Assembly (NCBI GenBank): GCA_017521195.1
Contig: JAFXGP010000037.1
Coordinates: 1 to 37,149 of the forward strand
Reading direction: 5' to 3'
Source: Lachnospiraceae bacterium
GTDB taxonomy: Bacteria; Bacillota; Clostridia; Lachnospirales; Lachnospiraceae
DNA length: 37,149 nucleotides
Positions 1 to 5,891 of this stretch are shown here, in pieces (position 1 is the first letter of the stretch; the number at the start of each line of letters is the position of its first letter). Both the position numbers and the translations under genes were made by a program. The notes beneath the pieces were generated by a model that made no database searches, was not told where the DNA came from, and saw nothing but the letters and a program-made list of their open reading frames with translations.

Positions 1-32
1 ATTAGAAACTTTTATTTCTGTTCTTTTTACTC

Positions 33-866
33 CTAAGCTATCCGAAATCGTATACTTTCCTTCAAACTCTCTACATCCGTATCGCCTTTCAGAAAATCTT
101 TCCAAAATTTCTCATTTGCAGTAAATCGCAAATCTTCATCATCTGAAAACTGCCCAATAAACTCCATTACTTTATCATACTGCTTTTTGCTCTCAAAAGA
201 TATTGACCATTCATATCCATCTGTCAAACCTGCTTTTTTACAAAAAATTCCTTCTTCTGTATAACATGTAATATAGCGAATTTCTTCTCCATTCGTATCC
301 GATGCTGGATAGGTGCATGAGGTACTTTCTGAAATAATCATATCCAATGCATTTTGTTCTACGGCATCTTCTTCCTTAACCGACTGCTGTTTTTCCATTT
401 CAGTATGGCGTTCCTTCATCAATGCTTCAAGGACCTCTTCAATAGAATCAAATTTCTCTAAAAATTCATTCCACTCTTCCACAGTAAAAGTCTGGTTTCC
501 AATTTGGAAAGTTTCATTTATCTCTCCATTCTCTATTTTTTCCTGCATTTCTTCTATCTGCTCACGTATGGCTTCCATGTAATTCTCATCGGAAACCTCT
601 GCACCTTCAAAGAAACCAAGCCAGTATTCTTTGGAGGATACCATGCCAAAATCTGTATCCGAGTACGAACAAACTTGATTCCACTTTTGCAAATTTCCAA
701 CAGTAGTAATGCCTATTCGTTTTCCATTGTCTGACGATTCAGAAAGCGATGTTGCATTGCCAATTGTCTCATTATTTGAAACGGACGAATTACGCCCTAC
801 TGAACGATTCTGGTTCTGTATCGCATAGTCACCTGCATAATACGAACTCACGCCATATATACCCAT
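33..866 (-). CDS. Uncharacterised 277-residue protein, last gene of the LytTR-controlled cluster
   Basis: Function is not recognised. The start is placed at the ATG of MGIYGVSSYYAGDY because AAAGGAG lies 4 nt upstream; an in-frame codon 11 residues further up would fall inside the structured leader RNA. The first ~50 residues are rich in Asn, Ser, Gly and Tyr and look disordered. A charged helical segment (~85-185) contains the string FQIGNQTFTVEEWNEFLEKF. The C-terminal third (~180-260) carries STSCTYPASD, RYITCYTEEGIFCKKAG and YEWSISFESKKQYDKVMEF, which from memory recur in many small Clostridia proteins of unknown role. There is no signal peptide or membrane segment. The gene follows the 183-residue gene and is separated from it only by the structured leader, so it is probably the end of the operon. 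I am confident that it is a gene, not of its role. Confidence 0.85.
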   Translation of the reverse strand: MGIYGVSSYYAGDYAIQNQNRSVGRNSSVSNNETIGNATSLSESSDNGKRIGITTVGNLQKWNQVCSYSDTDFGMVSSKEYWLGFFEGAEVSDENYMEAIREQIEEMQEKIENGEINETFQIGNQTFTVEEWNEFLEKFDSIEEVLEALMKERHTEMEKQQSVKEEDAVEQNALDMIISESTSCTYPASDTNGEEIRYITCYTEEGIFCKKAGLTDGYEWSISFESKKQYDKVMEFIGQFSDDEDLRFTANEKFWKDFLKGDTDVESLKESIRFRIA

Positions 867-932
867 AGTGCTCCTTTCCGCAACCCATCTGTCAGTCAAG
901 GTTGCACCGCTCTCCGGAAAGGTCCAAGCGGC
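867..932 (-). promoter_or_regulatory. Structured 5' leader RNA, copy 1, with Shine-Dalgarno-pairing pseudoknot
   Basis: On the minus strand the leader begins just after the stop codon of the upstream gene. It can form P1 (927-931 with 907-911, CCGCU/AGCGG) and P2 (900-905 with 880-885, GCAACC/GGUUGC). The P1 loop holds CCUUUCC (916-922), perfectly complementary to GGAAAGG (873-879), which is the Shine-Dalgarno sequence of the next gene. P1 and P2 are separated by one nucleotide, and P2 abuts the Shine-Dalgarno strand. The P2 loop carries GACUGACAGAU, identical in copy 2. Such a pseudoknot would block ribosome binding. Known small riboswitches such as preQ1-II and SAM-II work in this way, but the sequence does not match those I remember. 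Confidence 0.72.
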
Positions 933-1484
933 TTATTCCATACATTCATAAAATCTTTTAAACGACATATATCCTGCCATATTACCGACATCATATTGTA
1001 ACTGCATAAATTCCTTAACCAATGCCTTGAAATCCATCTTGGTATTCATGCTCTCTGCATCATACGTCAAATCGCCATTTACACCTCTGGAGGCAGTAAG
1101 AAAATCTCCAAATCCATTTTTAGTCTGTCCGGTAAGGTCAAGATATGTAGAATATGCCAGCATATCAATATAGCTTGCATCCTCAGGGTTTACCTGTGTA
1201 GGATTCACAAAGTATTCTGTTTCTTCTCCATTCTTGCCCCAATGCTTTACCATATACTGAGGATTACCATCTGTATAGCCTTCTGCTTTAAATACAGATG
1301 CACTGCTTCCATCCGGATAGCCCACAGAAGTAAGTGCTCTGCTCCCCGAATCCTCATCGGTCATTTTCAGATTAATGCAAGTCCCTGTACTAAAAGAACT
1401 CGCCACCTGATTAGTGTTCCGATTCACTCTGTTGTTGTAGTAGTTGACGCCGCCCATAGCACCGCCGATTCCTGAAATTGACAT
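933..1484 (-). CDS. Uncharacterised 183-residue protein preceded by a structured leader
   Basis: Function is not recognised. The ATG of MSISGIGGAMGG is preceded by AAAGGAG with 6 nt spacing; extending the frame upstream would run it through the leader hairpins. Residues 1-40 are Gly/Asn rich (GVNYYNNRVNRNTNQ). The remainder is a compact domain with YMVKHWGKNGEETEYFVNP, DASYIDMLAYSTYLDLTGQT and a C-terminal helix FKALVKEFMQLQYDVGNMAGYMSF. There is no Sec signal or membrane helix. The N-terminus resembles in composition those of the neighbouring genes. It probably forms a translationally controlled pair with the following 277-residue gene, because both carry the same leader. The gene call is secure and the function unknown. 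Confidence 0.85.
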   Translation of the reverse strand: MSISGIGGAMGGVNYYNNRVNRNTNQVASSFSTGTCINLKMTDEDSGSRALTSVGYPDGSSASVFKAEGYTDGNPQYMVKHWGKNGEETEYFVNPTQVNPEDASYIDMLAYSTYLDLTGQTKNGFGDFLTASRGVNGDLTYDAESMNTKMDFKALVKEFMQLQYDVGNMAGYMSFKRFYECME

Positions 1485-1550
1485 ATAATCTCCTTTCCGC
1501 AATCCATCTGTCAGTCCGGATTGCACCACTTCTCGAAAGGTCCAAGTGGT
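1485..1550 (-). promoter_or_regulatory. Structured 5' leader RNA, copy 2, with Shine-Dalgarno-pairing pseudoknot
   Basis: This has the same architecture as the element at 867-932. P1 pairs 1544-1549 with 1526-1531 (CCACUU/AAGUGG). P2 pairs 1518-1524 with 1499-1505 (GCAAUCC/GGAUUGC). The P1 loop sequence CCUUUC (1535-1540) is complementary to GAAAGG of the Shine-Dalgarno region (1492-1497). Relative to copy 1, one P1 pair changes from G-C to A-U and one P2 pair from C-G to U-A. Both changes are compensatory, while the P2 loop core GACUGACAGAUGG and the unit UUGCGGAAAGGAG are unchanged. The pattern indicates selection on RNA structure rather than on a peptide. Confidence 0.72.
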
Positions 1551-1564
1551 ATAAAAATTTTTAA

Positions 1565-1614
1565 TATATAAAAATAGCATCTATTTTCATATTCAATCCT
1601 TTGAAAATAGACGC
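1565..1614 (-). terminator. Hairpin with U-rich tail (intrinsic terminator or attenuator)
   Basis: A 13-bp stem pairs 1602-1614 with 1577-1589 (GCGUCUAUUUUCA with UGAAAAUAGAUGC, one G-U pair) around a 12-nt loop. The minus-strand continuation is U-rich (UAUUUUUAUAU). It lies after the 229-residue gene and before leader copy 2. It could end the main cluster transcript, or act as a partial terminator reducing expression of the last two genes. Confidence 0.65.
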
Positions 1615-1656
1615 CATCCTTTGCTACTAATTATATCGGCAATTATTCATTTTGCT

Positions 1657-2346
1657 TTATAGAACAGCTTTTATCAAATTCTCCACAAAGCCATCCGGGA
1701 TATATTCAGGTTCGTAATATTTAATATCCCCATATCCTAATTCCTGCTTTATCTTCTGCATATCATTGAGAGCATTAGCCTCTTTTATGCTTCGTTCCTG
1801 ATGTTCCTTGCCAAAACGTGATTCAACAAAAGCATTAAATTCACTTAACAGAATAGATAGCTCATCCTCTTTAGACAGTTTTCTATATCCATCTTCGGTT
1901 GAATCATCCGCAATAAATCTAACTCTGTTACCTTCCTCATACCCGGATGTAATTTCATCACAGATTTCTCTAAACTCCTTCAACAATATTTCGCCCTTTT
2001 TCTCTATTGTCAAATTTTCATTGAAATTATCCTCAATGAACTGAACATAGCTATCCTGCATTGCCCTTGATAATCTGTTTGTAAAACTCTCCACAGGCTG
2101 ATGTTCTGAAATATATTTCAGTTCTTCTGTTTGCTTTTGTATATCTACACTGCCTTTCAACTTGCTGCCATGTAAAGCACGCAAGCCCTCCTCTGAAATA
2201 TTTACCTTGATAGCTGGAATATTTTTACCTGCTTCTGTATCACAAAATCTAACAGGCTGATTATTTTGTTGCTTAGCCATTTCAAACAAATCTATATTTG
2301 GTTTCTGGTAAGTACCATTTACGTTCCCATACAAACGAACTTCCAT
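1657..2346 (-). CDS. Uncharacterised 229-residue protein of the cluster
   Basis: Function is not recognised. The start ATG (MEVRLYGNVNGTYQ) has GGGAGG 9 nt upstream. The N-terminal ~70 residues include IKVNISEEGLRALHGSKLKG, a string I associate with small uncharacterised Lachnospiraceae proteins. The middle (75-200) is mostly charged helix (SFTNRLSRAMQDSYVQFIED, ILLKEFREICDEI). The C-terminus is YYEPEYIPDGFVENLIKAVL. There is no signal peptide, membrane segment or catalytic motif. It lies 57 nt downstream of the 245-residue gene with no terminator between them and is followed by the hairpin at 1565-1614, so it is probably the last gene of the main cluster transcript. Confidence 0.82.
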   Translation of the reverse strand: MEVRLYGNVNGTYQKPNIDLFEMAKQQNNQPVRFCDTEAGKNIPAIKVNISEEGLRALHGSKLKGSVDIQKQTEELKYISEHQPVESFTNRLSRAMQDSYVQFIEDNFNENLTIEKKGEILLKEFREICDEITSGYEEGNRVRFIADDSTEDGYRKLSKEDELSILLSEFNAFVESRFGKEHQERSIKEANALNDMQKIKQELGYGDIKYYEPEYIPDGFVENLIKAVL

Positions 2347-2403
2347 GTGTGATTACCTCCCATTTTTCATAGCCAACACTTTATACATCTATTTCTTTTC
2401 ATC

Positions 2404-3141
2404 CTAGCCTTTGAAATCAATCGTTGTTCCCAAATATTTTTCAGTATCCGTCTTTACAGTATCTGCCATTTGCAAATAATTATAATCTTCTATCTTCTTT
2501 ACCAGTTCCTCTATGGAATTCGCTGAAATAACAACTCCCTGCGCTTCTTTTTTCTCCAACCGTTTCTCTGCTAATTTTTCCTCCCGCTCTTTTTTCTGAG
2601 CTTTTTTCTGAGCAGCTTTCTTTTCTTCTTTTTTCTCAGCTCTTTGTTTTTCCAATCTATCCGCCTGCGCTTTAAAAGACTTGTCCATAACTGCAAAGAA
2701 GGAAGATGTACCATTATCATTTACCTGCATACCGAATCCTTTAACATTTGCAGAATTCCCCAATGCTTGCTTCAACTCCGGCAATTTATTCTGTGCAGAA
2801 GCAATCATGCTTTCGTACTGCTTACGATACTGCTCATCTGTTGCCATACGTTCAATCTTTTCCTCATCAATCAAAACAACCATTTTATTGGGGTTTGCAA
2901 AATTTCCGGCATTCGCTTTTGCCATTTCCTTCATATCTTTGCTTACCAAAATAAAATCCATATTTTGATATTTAGCCTTCAATTCTTCATAATACTTCTT
3001 TGCATTTTCACTAAGTTTTGGCTGACCAATCGTCTTTCCGGTCACTCCATATTTCTTCACTTCTTCAGCCTGTTTTGTTTCCTTAGCTACATATGTGTTG
3101 CTTGTTACATTTGTACTATTAGCAATTGTTCCTAAATCCAT
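2404..3141 (-). CDS. Uncharacterised 245-residue protein with Lys/Glu-rich coiled coil (possibly DUF6033-like)
   Basis: The start is set at the ATG of MDLGTIANSTNVTSN, 6 nt after AAGGAGG; an upstream in-frame codon has no ribosome site. Residues ~45-165 form a domain (YYEELKAKYQNMDFILVSKD, MVVLIDEEKIERMATDEQYR, then a VNDNGTSSFFAVMD-type strand region). A highly charged coiled coil (~165-205) of KKE/AQKK repeats follows, then a short C-terminal helix. The central domain aligns by eye with the 323-residue protein at 4738-5709: the run NFVINPYFLERLGTDEAVRK there corresponds to MVVLIDEEKIERMATDEQYR here. The two are probably paralogues. From memory the family resembles DUF6033, unverified. No signal peptide or membrane helix is present. 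Confidence 0.82.
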   Translation of the reverse strand: MDLGTIANSTNVTSNTYVAKETKQAEEVKKYGVTGKTIGQPKLSENAKKYYEELKAKYQNMDFILVSKDMKEMAKANAGNFANPNKMVVLIDEEKIERMATDEQYRKQYESMIASAQNKLPELKQALGNSANVKGFGMQVNDNGTSSFFAVMDKSFKAQADRLEKQRAEKKEEKKAAQKKAQKKEREEKLAEKRLEKKEAQGVVISANSIEELVKKIEDYNYLQMADTVKTDTEKYLGTTIDFKG

Positions 3142-3253
3142 ATTGCTACCTCCTTGTATTCTATGTGGCAAATCCATTTACCTATATTCAATCACTTAAT
3201 ATATCGTCTAAACGCGTCTGAAAATTAATATTACATACTAAAGCAATACTACA

Positions 3254-3423
3254 CTACACTTCCTCATCCACCTTCTTTGATACAAGCTCAGATAAGGTAT
3301 TGTTATATGTCCCATTGCTCTTATAAGTTCCACTGTAACGTGCTGCTGCATTAGAAATACTATTTGCTTTCATGGATACCTTATCAGCAAAGGAATTATG
3401 TCCGATAAAAAGAGAATTCCCGT
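3254..3423 (-). pseudogene. Detached C-terminal coding tail of the gene at 3370-3894
   Basis: Reading the minus strand in another frame from about 3423 gives DDGNSLFIGHNSFADKVSM, then KANSISNAAARYSGTYKSNG, ending in SELVSKKVDEEV and a TAG at 3254-3256. The composition (Asn, Ser, Ala, Tyr and a helical end) fits this protein group, and no start codon or ribosome site precedes it. It is the remainder of the upstream gene, displaced by a frameshift or small deletion. It overlaps the new 3' end of that gene by about 50 nt. Confidence 0.7.
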
Positions 3424-3894
3424 CATCCAAACTGCATTTCTAAGCACATCCTTTGAGTTAGAATCACCTGCCTGCTCCACAACATCATTGTAATCTTCCA
3501 CACATGATTTCACAGCCTTTGTGATAGCATTCCAATCGTAATCTTCGACTTCGATTTCCTCCCTGGTCTTTTCATCCTTTTTCTTGATTTTCTTCTTTTC
3601 CCAAAGTTCATCATTATTTAAGGCATCAGCAGATTTCTTTAACGCATCAGCTCCTGTTTTCATCAATGCCCCCTTCTGTACAGAATCTCCACCAGAAGCT
3701 GCTTTTTCTTCATCTTGTTTCGCATAGTATGCTTTCAAAAGTTTTCCATAACTGCCATTCTTGATGGAAGCATAATCTGCAAGACTGAACCCACCACTTG
3801 TTGATACTGTCTGTGTACTTCCAAACAAATAGGAATAATCTGCATTGGTATTGTATTTACTTGTATAATCACTAAAATCATTTATTTTTGACAT
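3370..3894 (-). CDS. Uncharacterised 174-residue protein, 3' end altered by frameshift or deletion
   Basis: Function is not recognised. The start ATG (MSKINDFSDYTSKYN) has AGGAGG 9 nt upstream. Residues ~40-60 contain LADYASIKNGSYGKLLKAYY, a string I recall from many uncharacterised Lachnospiraceae proteins. It is followed by an Ala/Lys-rich helix and VEDYDWNAITKAVKSCVEDY. The normal frame breaks near NAVWMTG (about 3420-3435): the present product ends in a hydrophobic tail (ILFLSDIIPLLIRYP), while a neighbouring frame continues with a plausible family-like C-terminus for about 55 codons. Either the gene is inactive or a shortened protein is made. It lies 12 nt after the FlxA-like gene in the same operon. 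Confidence 0.75.
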   Translation of the reverse strand: MSKINDFSDYTSKYNTNADYSYLFGSTQTVSTSGGFSLADYASIKNGSYGKLLKAYYAKQDEEKAASGGDSVQKGALMKTGADALKKSADALNNDELWEKKKIKKKDEKTREEIEVEDYDWNAITKAVKSCVEDYNDVVEQAGDSNSKDVLRNAVWMTGILFLSDIIPLLIRYP

Positions 3895-3906
3895 AATAAG
3901 CACCTC

Positions 3907-4722
3907 CTATAAACGCACATCAACATGGGTATATGTAATTGTTTCCGGCACAGATATCTCTACCGACTCTGTTGCATCCGTACTAATGGTTTTAGTCTTA
4001 ACATCAGCACCCACAGCCTCAGTTTCTTCTGTACCTGCCATAGTTGAATCATCTTTTTCATCAGAAACAGCAACTTTCTTATCTGTCTTTTTATCTTTAT
4101 CATCTGTTTTTTCAGTCTGCGGTTCTGTTTTTGCTACTTCTTCCAATTCCTTATTTGCATCTGCCAAAGTATTCATCTGTGCTGATTCTGCTGCCACCGC
4201 CTTCTGCTGAACCTCTGCCAGTTCCTCTTGTTTTTTATCTACATCGTCACCACGAGCCATATCTAATTTGATTTCAGCTTCCAATACACCTGCTCTGCCT
4301 TCCATCTTGTTAGCAATGCTACCCTGCACCTGTGCCAGCTCAAAAGCAGAATCCGCAGAAATCATGGCTTTCATACTTGCCTGCGATAAACCTGTTGCTT
4401 GTTTCCCTGCTTTCGAAACAGTTCCCTGACTTCCTCCTAGCATATCATTCATAGAGGCTTTTTTCTCTCGTTGCTCTTTTCTCCGTTCAATCTGATGCTG
4501 TCTTAACTGATTATTTAAATCTGCAATCTGCTGTTGTAGTTCCTGACGTTTCTTCATTTTTTCTTCAAGACTCATCTCTTTATTCGCAGAAAGTTCCTGT
4601 AACTGTTTTTGCACATTGGTGATTTGATTCTGAATATTCTTGCTGACAGAATCATTAACCTGTGCCATATTATTCATTCCACTACCCAATGCATTTGCTC
4701 CATTTAATCCATTAATTTTCAT
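3907..4722 (-). CDS. FlxA-like coiled-coil protein, 271 residues
   Basis: The start ATG (MKINGLNGANALGSGMNN) has GGGAGG 9 nt upstream. A Gly/Asn-rich N-terminus is followed by a long coiled coil (~25-85: NVQKQLQELSANKEM, KKRQELQQQIADLNNQLRQH) of the kind in the FlxA-like family. A second helical region (~105-195) contains SMKAMISADSAFELAQVQGS and MEGRAGVLEAEIKLDMARGD. The C-terminal 70 residues are acidic and Lys/Asp/Thr rich and probably disordered. FlxA was first described in E. coli as a gene under the flagellar sigma factor, and its function is unknown. There is no signal peptide. The gene follows the 323-residue gene after 15 nt, in one operon. Confidence 0.8.
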   Translation of the reverse strand: MKINGLNGANALGSGMNNMAQVNDSVSKNIQNQITNVQKQLQELSANKEMSLEEKMKKRQELQQQIADLNNQLRQHQIERRKEQREKKASMNDMLGGSQGTVSKAGKQATGLSQASMKAMISADSAFELAQVQGSIANKMEGRAGVLEAEIKLDMARGDDVDKKQEELAEVQQKAVAAESAQMNTLADANKELEEVAKTEPQTEKTDDKDKKTDKKVAVSDEKDDSTMAGTEETEAVGADVKTKTISTDATESVEISVPETITYTHVDVRL

Positions 4723-4737
4723 ATCGTTTAGCCTCCC

Positions 4738-5709
4738 TCACATTAACGATGCCATAGCAAACATATTCTCTTCTTCCGGAGTTGCTTCTCTATCTTCTAC
4801 CTGTCCCATCCTATTTTGTGCCATGGACATTAGCATTTCTACCTTTGCCATTTCCGACTCATCGCAGTACCCTTTTTCCATGCCATCTTTCACAACCTGC
4901 ATATCATTTCTAATCTCTGATATTACCATTCGGAGCTGTTCCCTTGTTTTAGCGGCAGCTATTTTTCTCGCGGTCTTACCTACATTAACACCTACACTGG
5001 TGGACACCGACTCACTTTCTTTTTCCGAATCAGACATAGTTTCTTCTGCCTCTGTTACTTCTTCCTTCTTTATCTCTTCTTCCAGCCACTTCACAGAAAA
5101 ACCTATAAAACGATCACCAAAATATCCTTTCAATTCTTGTTCTGCTTTTCTTTGCTCCTCTAATTTTTCCTGACGGATCTTTTCTGCATAATCTGTCATA
5201 TCCTGCAAAACAGAATTTTGATTTACAGGTTTGCTGACGGACCAGCCTCCCCAGTTTCCATTTTCATCACAGAACCATCCCTGATTTACAATTTCTCTCC
5301 CCTGAGATAATTGTTGTGTACGAAATCTTTGACTAAACTCATATAAATACTTCACATCTTCTTCAAATTGCTTTCTTACTGCTTCATCTGTACCTAATCT
5401 TTCTAAAAAATACGGATTGATCACAAAATTAGTATCTGTTGAATTGCCATAAGTCTGTCCGTAACTTACCGTGCCCAGGAAAAATTTTGTACCATTAAAT
5501 TGCTTTTCTATACCATGAATGTATTTGAGTCCCGCTGATATGGAATCAGGAACTGTTGTTTCATAACTTACTCCTTCTTTTACTGCACCACCCTTAGAAT
5601 TATAATATGAGTTAACAGCATTCTCTGCTTTTTGAATCTCTCTAACTCTTTGTATATTTTGATTATTTATTCCACTGTACGTTACATTTGATATAACCTT
5701 CACTTGCAT
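4738..5709 (-). CDS. Uncharacterised 323-residue protein, first gene of the LytTR-controlled cluster
   Basis: Function is not recognised. The ATG of MQVKVISNVTYSG is chosen because a purine-rich AGGAAGGAG precedes it; the upstream in-frame ATG has no ribosome site. Residues ~40-160 form the domain shared with the 245-residue protein (NFVINPYFLERLGTDEAVRK). GWFCDENGNWGGWSVSK and a charged helix (EKIRQEKLEEQRKAEQELKG) follow. After an acidic Ser/Glu-rich linker, the C-terminal ~75 residues (GKTARKIAAAKTREQLRMVI, ISEIRNDMQVVKDGMEKGYC) make a helical module ending in MEDREATPEEE-like acidic sequence. No signal peptide or membrane segment was found. It is first in the cluster, behind the LytTR repeat pair at 5809-5838. 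Confidence 0.83.
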   Translation of the reverse strand: MQVKVISNVTYSGINNQNIQRVREIQKAENAVNSYYNSKGGAVKEGVSYETTVPDSISAGLKYIHGIEKQFNGTKFFLGTVSYGQTYGNSTDTNFVINPYFLERLGTDEAVRKQFEEDVKYLYEFSQRFRTQQLSQGREIVNQGWFCDENGNWGGWSVSKPVNQNSVLQDMTDYAEKIRQEKLEEQRKAEQELKGYFGDRFIGFSVKWLEEEIKKEEVTEAEETMSDSEKESESVSTSVGVNVGKTARKIAAAKTREQLRMVISEIRNDMQVVKDGMEKGYCDESEMAKVEMLMSMAQNRMGQVEDREATPEEENMFAMASLM

Positions 5710-5770
5710 TCTCCTTCCTGATTTTTTATACCGAAATCTGTTTCCATCCACATATACACTTCTCTTACTT

Positions 5771-5787
5771 TCTATTTCGGAATCATA
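5771..5787 (-). promoter_or_regulatory. Candidate -10 region of the cluster promoter
   Basis: Two candidate -10 elements are visible on the minus strand. TATGAT (5782-5787) puts the -35 position at the edge of the LytTR repeats. AATAGA (5771-5776) lies exactly 32 bp from the repeats, the same distance as TATAAT in the regulator's own promoter. The flanking string TTCCGA(A/T)ATA is shared by both promoters. No good -35 hexamer is present, as expected for an activator-dependent promoter. Confidence 0.45.
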
Positions 5788-5808
5788 GATTTCATACTAA
5801 ACAGACTT

Positions 5809-5838
5809 GATGTGAACCGACTTTTTTATGTTGTGAAG
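5809..5838 (-). promoter_or_regulatory. LytTR-type direct-repeat site upstream of the unknown cluster
   Basis: On the minus strand two 9-bp direct repeats, CTTCACAAC and GTTCACATC, are separated by exactly 12 bp. The same arrangement, with the shared string GTCGGTTCACA, occurs at 8071-8100 upstream of the LytTR regulator. A 9-12-9 direct repeat (21-bp period, two helical turns) is the known geometry of LytTR sites such as those of AgrA and ComE. It lies just after the terminator of the kinase gene and about 100 bp before the first cluster gene. Confidence 0.8.
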
Positions 5839-5841
5839 TAA

Positions 5842-5882
5842 AAGAAAAGACACAATCTGTACCCTTTTGTACAAATTGTGCC
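5842..5882 (-). terminator. Intrinsic terminator after the histidine kinase gene
   Basis: A 14-bp stem with two G-U pairs joins 5869-5882 (GGCACAAUUUGUAC) to 5849-5862 (GUACAGAUUGUGUC) around a 6-nt loop. A U-rich tail, UUUUCUUUU, follows on the minus strand. It lies about 10 nt after the kinase stop codon. It separates the two-component operon from the downstream cluster, which therefore needs its own promoter. Confidence 0.85.
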
Positions 5883-5891
5883 TCTTGTCTT

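Noticed and set aside
867-1550. Leader RNAs as known c-di-GMP-I, c-di-GMP-II or T-box elements
   Set aside because: GUGCAACC resembles a short piece of the c-di-GMP-II consensus as I remember it, but the rest of the core, the spacing and the pseudoknot partner differ. No T-box bulge or specifier stem is present.
2644-3135. Long plus-strand reading frame of 163 codons opposite the 245-residue gene
   Set aside because: It is rich in Phe, Leu, Ile, Cys and His, has no ribosome site or recognisable motif, and lies wholly opposite a gene with clear coding character and a strong ribosome site.
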